From the NCBI GenBank assembly GCA_007858575.1, contig CP042279.1, positions 3,534,001 to 3,598,000 of the forward strand: a DNA stretch of 64,000 bases, given 5' to 3'. The position numbers were made by a program, and so were the translations under genes. Below are positions 41,584 to 51,079 of this stretch, in pieces. Each line of letters starts with the position of its first letter. Within the stretch, counting starts at the first letter, position 1. The notes below the pieces were generated by a model that searched no databases, had not been told where the DNA came from, and worked only from the letters and a program-made list of their open reading frames with translations. Source of the DNA: Streptomyces sp. WAC08241. Lineage in GTDB: Bacteria; Actinomycetota; Actinomycetes; Streptomycetales; Streptomycetaceae.

Positions 41584-41620
41584 GGAGAGCCCCCGCGGTC
41601 CTCGACCGCGGGCTCTCTCC
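41584..41620. terminator. bidirectional hairpin between ohr and hemL
   Basis: GGAGAGCCCCCGCGGTC pairs with GACCGCGGGCTCTCTCC around a 3-nt loop. It is 15 bp past the ohr stop and 17 bp from the hemL stop, so it probably ends the long hem operon. Confidence 0.8.
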
Positions 41621-41636
41621 GGCTCCGGCCCCGTCG

Positions 41637-42949
41637 TCAGGGCTTCGCCGCCGCCGCGGCCGCCGCCGCGAACGGGAGCGCCTCGACCACCCGGCCCACG
41701 GCCCGGTCGTCGTGCGAGGCGGAGACGAACCAGGCCTCGAACGGCGAGGGCGGCAGGTAGACGCCGCGCCGCAGCAGCTCGTGGAAGAAGGGCGTGTAGC
41801 GGTACGACTCGCTGGCGCGCACCCCGTCGAAGTCCACGACCTCGTCCTCGGCGAAGAAGACGGAGAACATGGTCCCGGAGTACTGGACCCGGTGGGCCAC
41901 GCCCTCCTTCGTCAGGGCGGCGGAGACCTCGGCGCCGATCGTGGCGGAGACGTGGTCGAGCCGCTCGTACACCTCGGGGGTGCTGTGCCGCAGGGTGGCG
42001 AGGCCGGCGGCGGTGGCGACCGGGTTCCCGGAGAGGGTGCCCGCCTGGTAGACGGGTCCGGCCGGGGCGAGGTGGCCCATGACGTCGGCCCGGCCGCCGA
42101 AGGCCGCCGCCGGGAAGCCGCCGCCCATGACCTTGCCGAAGGTCAGCAGGTCGGGGGCGACGCCGTCCCGCCCGTACCAGCCGGAGCGGCTGGCCCGGAA
42201 GCCGGTCATCACCTCGTCGGAGACGAAGAGCGCGCCGTGGCGGGCGGTGATCTCCTTCAGGCCGGCGTTGAAGCCGGGCAGCGGCGGGACCGCGCCCATG
42301 TTGCCGGGGGCCGCCTCGGTGATCACGGCGGCGATCTCGTCCCCGATCTCGGCGAAGACCTTCTCGACGGCCGCGAGGTCGTTGTACGGCAGGACGACCG
42401 TGTCGCTCGCCTGGGCGCCGGTGACGCCCGGGGTGTCGGGGAGCGCGAAGGTGGCGAGGCCGGAGCCGGCCGAGGCGAGCAGGGCGTCCACGTGGCCGTG
42501 GTAGCAGCCCGCGAACTTCACGATCTTGCTCCGGCCGGTGAAGCCGCGGGCGAGTCGGATCGCGGACATGGTCGCCTCGGTGCCGGAGGAGACCAGGCGG
42601 ACCTGTTCGACGGGGGCGACCCGGTCGGTGATCTCCTCCGCGAGTTCGACCTCGCCGGTGGACGGCGCCCCGAAGGAGGTGCCGTGCTCCAGAGCCCGGG
42701 CGGCCGCCTCGACGACGGCCGGGTGGCGGTGGCCCAGGATCATCGGGCCCCAGGAGCAGATCAGGTCGACGTACTCGTTGCCGTCGCTGTCGGTGAGGTA
42801 CGGGCCGTCGGCGGAGGCGATGAAGCGGGGGTGCCGCCGACGGCGCCGAAGGCGCGGACCGGGGAGTTGACGCCGCCGGGCGTGACCTTGCGGGCCCGCT
42901 CGAAGAGCGCCTTGCTGTTCGTCTCCGTGTGCACCGCTCCGCCGCTCAT
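41637..42949 (-). CDS. hemL: glutamate-1-semialdehyde 2,1-aminomutase, one frameshift
   Basis: PLP enzyme that converts glutamate-1-semialdehyde to 5-aminolevulinate. ATG 42949 overlaps the upstream stop (ATGA). [38 protein letters not shown], then after a slip near 42830 [75 protein letters not shown], the D-E-V-M-T-G-F motif and the PLP lysine in [19 protein letters not shown]. Ends [12 protein letters not shown]. About 438 aa, normal. Last gene of the probable seven-gene operon; whether a second housekeeping hemL exists elsewhere cannot be seen here. Confidence 0.93.
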
Positions 42950-45002
42950 CGGCCGGCCTCCTCGTCGGCGGGGGCCTCGAAGGTGAGCGCCGCGTCCAGG
43001 ACGACCGCGCCCTTCGGCAGGACCCGGACCGGGTTGAGGTCGAGGGCGAAGCCGGCCGGCCAGTCCTGGACCAGTGCGCCGACCCTGTGCAGGAGGTCGG
43101 CGGCGGCCTCCACGTCCGCGGCGGCCCGGCCCCGGGCCCCGGCGAGTACCTTCGCGCCGCGCAGCCCGGCGAGGAGTTCGGCGCCCTCGCCCGGGGCCAG
43201 CGGCAGGAGCCGGTGGCCGACGTCGTCCAGGACCTCGGTGAAGATCCCGCCGAGACCGGCGGTGAGGACGGGGCCGAGATCGGTGGAGTGCACGCCGACG
43301 ATCAGCTCGACGCCCTCGTCGACCAGTTCCTCGACGAGCACCCGGCCGCCGAGGGCGGCGAGCCGGGCGAAGGCCTCGGGCGCGGCCTCGGCGGTGACGC
43401 CGATCTCGACGCCGCCGGCCTCGGTCTTGTGGAGCAGGCCCGGGACGACGGCCTTGAGCACCGCCGTACCGCCGACCTCGGTCACGGCCGCGGCCGCGTC
43501 CGCCGCGTCCTTCGCGATCCGGCCCTTCGGCACGGCGATCCCGGCGTCGGCGAGGAGGCTCTTGAGCTCCGGCTCGGTGACCCCGGCGGCGGGTCCGGAC
43601 ACGGCCCCGGGGCGGGGCGCGTCCGGGAGCGTACGGGGCGGCTGACCTCCCAGAGGGCGGCGGCGGCGCGCAGGGCGCGGGCCGGCGTCGGGTACTCGGG
43701 CAGTCCTGCCTCGCGCAGGTCGCGGGGGCGTCGGGGCGAGGAAGTCGGCCCCGGTGCGGGCGACGAGGATCGGCTTGCCGCCCTTCTCGGCGGCGCGGGA
43801 GAGGGCGTTGACGGCCTTCTCCACGTCGGGGCCGGCCATCACGCAGAAGGCGGCGACGATGATGTCGACGGTCTCGTCCGCGATCAGGACGTCGAGGGAG
43901 CGGTCGAAGAGGGAGGGGTCGCTGAGGACCGTGGCGGTGATGTCGACCGGGTTGTCGATGGCCCCGAAGGCGGGGACGATCTCGGCGAGCGCCTCCTTGC
44001 TGCGGGGCTCCAGGGCGCTCAGCTCCAGGCCGTGGGCCTCGACGGCGTCGGCAGCGAGGATGCCGGAGCCGCCGGAGGTGGTGACGACGGCGACGCGGTT
44101 GCCGGTGGGGCGGCGCTCGGACTCGAAGGCCCGGGCCACGTCGAGGAGTTCGTCGATGTCCTCGACGCGGACGATGCCGAGGCCGCGCAGGGCCGCGTCG
44201 AGGACCCGGTCGTCGGTGGCGAGGGCGCCGGTGTGGGAGGCGGCGGCCCGGCCGCCGGCCTCCGTGCGGCCCGACTTGAGGAGGGCGACGGGCTTGCCGG
44301 AGCCGGCCAGCTCGCGCAGGGTGCCGATGTCCGGGGTGTCCTCCAGGTAGCCGAGGAGGCCGGTGACGTCGGGGACGGCGGCCAGTTCGCGGAGGACTTC
44401 GAGCGCGGTGACGTCGGCGTCGTTGCCGGTGCTGACGACCCAGCTGGGGCGCAGGCCCCGCTCCAGGGCGAGGCTGGCGGCGCCGAAGCCGAGGGCGCCG
44501 CTCTGGCTGACGAAGGCGAGGGTGCCGGGCTCGAAGGGCACGGACTCGGCGCCGAAGAGGGGCTGAAGGTGGCGAGGACCCGGTTCTCGTAGCCGACGGC
44601 CCCGATGCAGTTCGGGCCGATGATCCGCAGGCCCCCGGCGCGGGCCCTGGCGACGACCTCGGCCTGAGGCGGGCGCCCTCCTCGCCGGTCTCGGCGAAGC
44701 CGGAGGAGGCGATGACGGCGAGCTTGACGCCGGCGGCCACGCAGTCGTCGACGGCGCCGGGGACCCGCTCGGCGGAGACCATGATCAGCGCCAGGTCGAC
44801 GGGGCCGGGGGCGTCCTTCACGCTGGGGTACGCGGGGACGCCGAGGATCTCCGGGGAGCGCGGGTTGACCGGCAGGATGCGGCCCTTGTAGCCGTACCGG
44901 AGGAGGTAGTCGAGCGGCTTGCGGCCCAGGGCGCCGGGGCGTTTCGCTGGCGCCGATGACGGCGATGGATTCGGCTTCCCAGAGGGCCGAGATGTCACTC
45001 AT
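42946..45002 (-). CDS. ADP-forming acyl-CoA synthetase (acetate--CoA ligase family, fused alpha/beta), frameshifted
   Basis: Activates a carboxylic acid as its CoA thioester with ATP to ADP. ATG 45002 overlaps the hemA stop (ATGA). CoA-binding Rossmann domain: [34 protein letters not shown]; succinyl-CoA-ligase-like: [65 protein letters not shown]-grasp: [39 protein letters not shown]. Slips near 44945, 44665, 44570 and 43740-43600. About 685 aa. There is no fused GNAT domain. Its place between hemA and hemL, coupled on both sides, is unusual and suggests that it works on a product of this pathway. Confidence 0.87.
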
Positions 45003-46409
45003 GCGATGGCCTCGATCTTCTTCTCGTTCGGGTCGTTCTTCTCGTTCGGGTCGCTCTTCGCGTGCGGGTCGCTCTTCCCGCGCGGATCGTTCGCGTCGTT
45101 CGTGTCGTCCGCGCCGGACGCGCCGGTGTCCTCCGCCGCCGCGAAGAGGCGGGTGAAGGCGGCGATGTGCCGGGCGCCGTCCGGGTCCGCCGCCAGTTCG
45201 CGGACCAGGACGGTGGGCTGGTGCAGGGCCTTGTCGACGATGCGGCGCACGCTGCGGCCGATCTCCTGGCGGGCCGCGCCGTCGAGCCCTTCCAGGCGGC
45301 GGGCGAGCCGGTCGAGTTCGGCCTCGGCCGCCTCGGTGGCGGCCGTCCGCAGGGCGGTGAGGACCGGGGTGGCCCCGGCGAGCCGGAGGCCGGTGCGGAA
45401 CTGCTCGACCTCGGCGTCGACGAGTTCGCGCGCGGCCCGGACGCTGGCCGCCGAGATCTCGTCCTCCTGGCCCTCCTCCGCGATCGCGCGCAGGTCGACG
45501 AAGGTGACGCCGGGCAGGCCGGACACCGAGGGCGCGATGTTGTGCGGCAGGGACAGGTCGAGCAGGAACAGTTCGCGGCCGTCCCGGGCGGCGAGGGCGT
45601 CCTCGACGTCCCGGGCGGTGACGAGGTGGCCGGTGGCGGCGGTGGCGCCGACGACCACGTCCACCTCGGTGAGGAGCCGGGGCACGTCCGCGAGGTCGTA
45701 CCCCTCTCCCCCGGTGGTTCTCCGCGAGGCGCCGGGCCTTCTCCGGGGTGCGGTTGGCGACGTGCACCCGGTCGAGGCCGGAGCGGCGCAGCGCGGCCAC
45801 GACGACCCCGGCGAACGCGCCGGCGCCGATGACCAGGGCGGTCTTGCCGTGCAGCGAGCCGACCCGGCGCTCGAAGAAGGCGAGTCCGGCGGTGGCGAGC
45901 GAGCGGCCCGCCTCGTTGAGCCCGGTCTCGTTGCGGGCCCGCTTGCCGACCCTGAGGGCGGTCTGGACGGCCTTGGCGAGGACCCGGCCGGTCCGGTCGA
46001 GCCGCTGGGACCGTTCGAGGCCCAGTTTGACCTGGCCGAGGATCTGGTCCTCGCCGACCACGACCGATTCGAGCCCGGAGGCCACGGCGAAGAGGCGCAC
46101 GGCCCCGTCGGCGTGGTGGCGGTAGAGGTGCGGGGCGATCTCCTCGTGGTCGACGCCGGTGTGCTGGGCGAACAGCTCGCCGAGACCGTCGAGTCGGCCC
46201 GGGTCGGAGGGGGTGCCCCGGGTCTCGGCGTAGATCTCCAGGCGGTTGCAGGTGGAGACGACGACGGCGGCGTCGATCCCGTCGACCGAGGTCACGTCGG
46301 AGACGAGGTCCTCGGCGGGCCGTTCGGTGCCGGCGAGTCTCTCCAGGAGGTCGAGCGGCGCGCTGGCGTGGCTGATGCCGAGGACCAGCATGGTGGAGGG
46401 CGAGGTCAC
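44999..46409 (-). CDS. hemA: glutamyl-tRNA reductase, frameshifted
   Basis: Reduces glutamyl-tRNA(Glu) with NADPH to glutamate-1-semialdehyde, the first committed step of the C5 pathway. GTG 46409 (VTSPSTMLVLGISHASAPLD). The catalytic cysteine is in AAVVVSTCNRLEIYAET. Also SGLESVVVGEDQILGQVKLG, KRARNETGLNEAGRSLATAG, the NADPH site LVIGAGAFAGVVVAALRRSG and VDVVVGATAATGHLVT. The C-terminus carries an extra hydrophilic tail with KSDPHAKSDPNEKNDPNEKK. Slip near 45715. It starts 3 bp after the hemB stop. No hemC or hemD accompanies it, unlike the usual Streptomyces hemACDB order (from memory). Confidence 0.92.
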
Positions 46410-46413
46410 CGGG

Positions 46414-47434
46414 TCACCGGTCCAGGCTCTGGGCGAACTCGGAGGCCCAGTAGGTGATGATCTGGGTGGCGCCGGCGCGGTGGATGGAGGCGAGGCTCTC
46501 GCGGACGACCTGGTCGCGGTCGATCCAGCCCTTGGCGGCGGCCGCCTCGACCATCGAGTACTCGCCGGAGACCTGGTAGGCGGAGACGGGCACCTGCACG
46601 TGGTCGGCGATGAGCCGGACGATGTCGAGGTAGGCGAGGGCGGGCTTCACCATCACCAGGTCGGCGCCCTCGGCGACGTCGAGCGAGACCTCCAGGAGGG
46701 ATTCGCGGATGTTGCCGGGGAACTGCTGGTAGCCCTTGCGGTCGCCGCGCAGGGTGGATTCGACGGCGTCCCGGAAGGGGCCGTAGAAGTGCGAGGCGTA
46801 CTTGGCGGAGTAGCCCAGGATGGCGACGGACTGGTGTCCGGCCCGGTCGAGGGCCTCGCGGATGCGGCGCACCTGGCCGTCCATCATGCCGCTGGGGGCG
46901 ACGATCTGGGCGCCCGCGTCGGCCTGGACGACGGCGGCCCGCGCGTACAGCTCGATGCTGGCGTCGTTGTCGACGTCGCCGTGGGCGTCGAGGACGCCGG
47001 TGTGGCCGTGGTCGGTGTACTCGTCGAGGTTGATGTCGCCGATGATCACGGTGGAGTCGCCGACCTCGGCGACGACGTCGCGCAGGGCGACCTGGAGGAT
47101 GCCGTCGGGGTCGACGGCTCCGGTGCCGGTGGGGTCCTTGTGCTCGGGGATGCCGAAGAGGATGAGTCCGCCGACCCCGTTGGCGACTGCCTCGGCGGCG
47201 GCCTTGCGGAGGGTGTCGCGGGTGTGCTGGAAGACGCCCGGCATGGAGGGGATCTCGCGCGGTTCGGTGAGGCCCTCGCGGAGGAAGAGGGGCTGGACGA
47301 GGTTGGCGGGGCCGACCCGGGTCTCGGCGGCGAACCGGCGCAGGGCGGGGTGCGGCGCAGCCGGCGGGGGCGGTAGTAGTAGGGGCGGCGGGGTCGGTGG
47401 CCGCGGTGTTGCGGCCGTAGGCGTCGTACGTCAT
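46414..47434 (-). CDS. hemB: delta-aminolevulinic acid dehydratase (porphobilinogen synthase), frameshifted
   Basis: Condenses two 5-aminolevulinate molecules to porphobilinogen. ATG 47434 (MTYDAYGRNTAATDPAAPTT), with slips in the first 60 residues (near 47385 and 47350). The Schiff-base lysines are in ILGYSAKYASHFYGPFRD and DLVMVKPALAYLDIVRL. The metal-site segment reads DINLDEYTDHGHTGVL: the three zinc cysteines of classical enzymes are replaced by N, D and T, as in Cys-free Mg-type enzymes. Ends YWASEFAQSLDR. First of the tetrapyrrole-type genes in the operon; 132 bp downstream of the racemase-like gene. Confidence 0.93.
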
Positions 47435-47565
47435 GGGGAGGACTCCCTCGGGAACGTGTCGGCGTGCGGGGCGTGATGGCGGGGTGTGCGGGGGCGTGCG
47501 AGGGGCGTGAGGGGTGTACGGGGCGCGGGGCCGGCCCTCGCGGGAAGGGTCTGGAGCGGGAAGGG

Positions 47566-48364
47566 CTAGAGCGGCGAGCCGAGGAAGACCTTCTCCAGGT
47601 GCTTGGCGACCGGCTCGTCGGGGCGGCTGAACCAGTAGCCGTGGCCGCTGCGCTGGAAGAGCTTCAGCTCGCCCAACTGGACGAGGGTCTCGGCGAGCTT
47701 GACGGCGAGCCCGGCCGGGTCGATCACCGGCAGCCCGTGCAGCTCGTGGATGCCGAGGTGCCAGAGGATCTCGTTGGGGATGCCCTCGGCGGGGATGATG
47801 ACCTCGGCCCCGGCCTTCGCGGCCCGCAGCGCGGCGGCCGAGTACACCTCGACGAACTCGTCGAAGTCCCCTTCCAGGAGCGGTGCACCGAGTCCCAGCC
47901 GCCGGGGACGACCTCGTAGGAGCTGAGCGAGGACTCCAGGCGGTACTGGCGGATGTTGGCCCGGATGGGCTCCTCCAGGGGCGGCATGAAGCCGAGGACC
48001 CCGAAGCGCCGCCCGGTGAGCGCGGAGAGGAAGAAGGCCGTCTCGCCGTACCCGAGGGTGGGGATGGAGGCGAGGTGGCGGGCGTCGCGCAGGCCGGGGT
48101 CCTGGCCGGCGGCGATCACCCAGGCGTCGTAGCTCTCCCGCTCGCGACGAGCGCGGACTCGGAGAAGTGGCGGCTGAAGAGCACCTGGGCGGAGTGGTGG
48201 CCGACGAGCCCGAAGGGGGTGCGGTCGGGGTACGTGTCGGCCGGCAGGGTCTTGATGTCGACGGTGGTGCCGGGCGCGGCGATCGCGTCGAGGTGCTCGC
48301 GATACCACTGGTCGAGCAGCGGCAGGCGTCCCTCAACCGTGTGCTTGTGAAACCAGATCCGCAT
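47566..48364 (-). CDS. Asp/Glu/hydantoin-racemase superfamily protein lacking both catalytic cysteines, frameshifted
   Basis: ATG 48364 (MRIWFHKHTVEGRLPLLDQW) with AAAGGTGAG at proper spacing. The fold is indicated by FGLVGHHSAQVLFSRHF, ESYDAWVIAAGQDPGLRDAR, LGYGETAFFLSALTGRRFGV, AAKAGAEVIIPAEGIPNEIL and LPVIDPAGLAVKLAETLV. In two-cysteine racemases the segments around AAGQDPGL and IIPAEGIP carry the catalytic Cys residues; here both positions are Ala/Pro-Ala. Slips near 48145 and 47885. Ends FLGSPL at 47566. It is probably not a standard racemase; a binding, lyase or isomerase role with other residues is possible. Part of the hem operon. Confidence 0.8.
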
Positions 48365-49608
48365 GTGCCTCACCTTTCAGTGGTCGTGGTGCGACGTCGA
48401 GAAGTGATGCCTTGAGCAGGTAGTCGGTGGCCGAGCGGGGGTCCGTTGCGGTCCGCCGCAGGGCGGCGAGCTGCGCGGGGAGTTCGGCCGGAGTGCCGAT
48501 GCCGGCCGTCCGGGCCTCGCTGCGCGGGATGACCGCCGTCTCCACGACGGAGCGGCGGCGTTCGAGGGCCGCGTCGAGCAGGGCTCGCCGCCCGGCCCCT
48601 CCCGCAGGACCGCGGCGAGGGCCCGGCCGGTCTCCACGGCGTCGTGGAGGCCGCAGTTCATGTTCAGTCCGCCCGCCGTGGAGGTCAGGTGGGCCGCGTC
48701 CCCGGCGAGGACCCGGCCGGCCCGGTAGCGCGGCAGCAGGAACCGCGCGAGCCGGTAGGTGTGCGCGTCGGCGATCCGCACGGCCCGTCCGGCGGGGCCG
48801 GGCAGGGCGTGCTCGATCCGGGCCCGTACGGCGTCGGGGGCGAGCACTCCGTCCCGGTCGGTGCCGCGCGGGATCCGGAAGATGAACCGCCAGTGGTCGG
48901 GCATCCCGAGCACGCTGTACGAGCCGCGCGGGTCGCGGACGTACGCGAGGGCGGCGAGCCCCGGGACCAGCTCGTCGAGCGGGGTCCGCGTGACGACGCG
49001 GAGCGCGTAGTCCGGGTAGACCTCGGCGGTGCCGGGGAGCCCGGCGAGTGCGCGCAGCCGGCTCCGGGCGCCGTCGGCCGCCAGGACGTACGGGTGGTGG
49101 GTGACGGTGGTCCGCCCCGCCGCGTCCTCGGTGCGCAGCCGCACCCCGCCGCCGGTCTCCGTCGCCCCGGTGACGGTGGCCCCGAACCGTACGTCGGCGA
49201 GGCCGGTCGCGGTCAGCTCGGCGAGCAGCAGGGGGTGAGCCGGGCCTGTTCGACGTGGAGCCGGTAGGGGTGGCCGGTGTGTCCGGCGAGCAGGGCGTAG
49301 TCCAGTTCGGCGTGCACGCCGCCGTCCAGGTCGCGCCACTGGATCCGGTCGACCGTGCGGCCCCGGCGGCGCAGGGCCGCCGCCACGCCGAGCTCGTCGA
49401 GGAGGTCGAGGGTGGCCGGGTGGAAGGTGGAGGCGCGGGACTCGGTGGCCAGCTCCTCCCTGGCCTCCAGGAGGGTCACGGCCACGCCGGCCCGGGCGAG
49501 GACGAGGGCGGCGGTCAGGCCGACCGGCCCGGCGCCGACGACGGCGACCGGCGGGCGGGAGGGCCCGGCGGCACTCGTGGTGCCGCCGCCCGGGACGTCA
49601 CCGCTCAC
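48333..49608 (-). CDS. FAD-dependent aromatic/group A monooxygenase (UbiH/PheA-like), frameshifted
   Basis: GTG 49608 overlaps the upstream isomerase stop by 4 bp (GTGA). The dinucleotide motif is VAVVGAGPVGLTAALVLARA, the FAD/NADPH D-G motif is YVLAADGARSRLRALAGL, and the FAD ribityl site is RVLAGDAAHLTSTAGGLNMN. A substrate-domain stretch PYRLHVEQARLTP lies between. Slips near 49240 and 48590. The frame of LLKASLLDVAPRPLK runs to a stop at 48333, overlapping the next gene by about 30 bp. About 425 aa. Expected to hydroxylate an activated ring or enol; substrate unknown. Coupled to the isomerase gene. Confidence 0.88.
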
Positions 49609-50384
49609 GGCACGGTCACGGGGTCGCGGCCGGAGGCGTCCCGGCCGCCGCCGGTCCGTTCGGCGAGGCGGCGCAGCAGCGGGTGCGCGCCGGGGCCCTC
49701 GGCGGGGAGGCCGAGGGCGTCCCGGGCCCACCAGGCGCTCGCCAGGTTGGAGGTGAGCAGGGTCTGCCCGCCGTCCCGGCCGAGCTCGGCGAGCGCGTCG
49801 AAGGTGAACATGCCGGTGCCGGTGAACAGCAGCGTCGCGTCCTCGGGGAGCCGGGCCTCCCGCACCTGGGCGACGAGTTCGCCGGTGGCCACGTCGTACG
49901 GGGAGAAGCGGGCGCCGGCCCGGATCTTGACCACCGCGTCGACCGCGAGGCCGGCCGACTCCCAGTAGGCGCGGGACAGTTCGGTGAGCCAGGGCTCGTA
50001 CGGCGAGACCAGGACGAGCCGTTCGGCGCCCACGGCCCGCGCGGTGTCGAGGATGGCGAGCGCGGCGGACCGCACGGGCGCCCCGATCCGCTCGGAGAGT
50101 TCCGCGCAGAGGGCCCGGTCGCCGTCCGGGGTGAGGAGGTAGTGCGAGCCGGTGCAGGAGACGACGGCCGCGTCGAGGCGGAGCCCGCCGAAATTCCCCA
50201 GGACTTCGGGAAGGACCTCGTTGTACTTTTCGAGACGGCCCCGCAGGTCCTTTCCGGGAAGTACCGGGAATCGCGAGGTGTGGACGTTGAACGCGGGACT
50301 GGCGAGGGCGGCGATCTCGGGTTCGGCGGCGGCGTTTCCGGAAGGAACCACCACCCCGAGTCGCGGCGCCGAATGCAGAGCCAT
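49605..50384 (-). CDS. Asp/Glu racemase superfamily, maleate-isomerase/arylmalonate-decarboxylase-like
   Basis: An intact 259-aa frame from ATG 50384 (MALHSAPRLGVVVPSGNAAA) with GGAGAG upstream. The V-V-P-S-G-N start and NVHTSRFPVLPGKDLRGRLE match maleate cis-trans isomerase-like proteins. The first catalytic cysteine is kept (AVVSCTGSHYLL, Cys77). The second position, usually S-C-T-N, reads LLFTGTGMFTFD, so Cys is missing. One-cysteine members include decarboxylases, so the reaction is uncertain: isomerisation or decarboxylation of a dicarboxylate are both possible. First gene of the probable operon that ends with hemL. Confidence 0.85.
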   Translation of the reverse strand: MALHSAPRLGVVVPSGNAAAEPEIAALASPAFNVHTSRFPVLPGKDLRGRLEKYNEVLPEVLGNFGGLRLDAAVVSCTGSHYLLTPDGDRALCAELSERIGAPVRSAALAILDTARAVGAERLVLVSPYEPWLTELSRAYWESAGLAVDAVVKIRAGARFSPYDVATGELVAQVREARLPEDATLLFTGTGMFTFDALAELGRDGGQTLLTSNLASAWWARDALGLPAEGPGAHPLLRRLAERTGGGRDASGRDPVTVP

Positions 50385-50495
50385 GAGCGCTTTCTCTCCG
50401 ATCCGTCGGTGCCATTGACATCACCGTACGGGCGGGGCGGATCGAACATCGATACGGGATTCCGCACCCGGTGGTCCGGACCGTGGATAATGCGA

Positions 50496-50527
50496 ACGGC
50501 GCCGCGCCCGAATGGGTGCGGCGCCGT
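50496..50527. terminator. hairpin after the tautomerase gene
   Basis: ACGGCGCCGC (50496-50505) and GCGGCGCCGT (50518-50527) are perfect complements, extended by CCC/GGG. It lies about 40 bp past the tautomerase stop, suggesting that the isomerase-to-hemL operon has its own promoter between about 50390 and 50490. Confidence 0.65.
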
Positions 50528-50563
50528 GGCGTCCGGAATGCGGAAATGTTTTCGCGAAGAGAA

Positions 50564-51007
50564 TTAGCCGGCCCGGCCGGCCTGGGCGGCTTCGGCTTCG
50601 GCTTCGGCTTCGGCGACGAACTCGTCGATCTTCGCGCGGCGGGTCAGTCCGCCGTTCACGGCCCAGTTGCCTCCGGGACCTCGTTCACGACGAGCCAGAC
50701 GACGGTGTCGGGCCCGGTCGCCTCCCGCACCCACCCGGTCACCTCGGCGGAGAGGGCCTCGTTGCGCTCGGGGGTCAGGAAGCCTCCAGGGGGTGACCAC
50801 GACCAGGACTCCCGGGGGCGTGCCGGCTCTGGTGGTCGCGAGGCCCTTGGCGGCCTCGCGGACGTACACCCAGGTGGCGGCGGTGAAGAAGTCGGTACGG
50901 GGCAGCTCCATGGCCTTCAGCACGGAGTCGGCGACCTGCTGCTGCAGGACCTCCGCGGCGGCCTCGGAGAGGGTGCCCTCGGGAACGGTTATCTCGACCA
51001 GCGGCAT
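50564..51007 (-). CDS. 4-oxalocrotonate tautomerase family protein, frameshifted
   Basis: Keto-enol tautomerase fold with a catalytic N-terminal proline exposed after Met removal. ATG 51007 (MPLVEITVPEGTLSEAAAEV). The continuation reads AMELPRTDFFTAATWVYVRE and PGVLVVVTPLEAFLTPE, then after slips near 50780 and 50670 NEVPEGNWAVNGGLTRRAKI. It ends with an AEAEAEAEAA tail at 50564. About 147 aa, double the length of the classic 62-aa enzyme and like the longer dehalogenase/tautomerase forms. It follows the YciI-LuxR gene by 73 bp. Confidence 0.8.
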   Translation of the reverse strand: MPLVEITVPEGTLSEAAAEVLQQQVADSVLKAMELPRTDFFTAATWVYVREAAKGLATTRAGTPPGVLVVVTPWRLPDPRAQRGPLRRGDRVGAGGDRARHRRLARRERGPGGNWAVNGGLTRRAKIDEFVAEAEAEAEAAQAGRAG

Positions 51008-51079
51008 GACGACTCCCCATCGGGTGCGGGTGCGGGCGGGTGCGGTGCGGTGCGGAACGGAGGTGCGCGGGCGCGGGGT

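Noticed and set aside
46414..47434. Treating hemA/hemB/hemL simply as the housekeeping haem genes
   Set aside because: The absence of hemC/hemD, the coupling to unrelated enzymes and the Cys-free HemB argue against it, though only the rest of the genome can decide.
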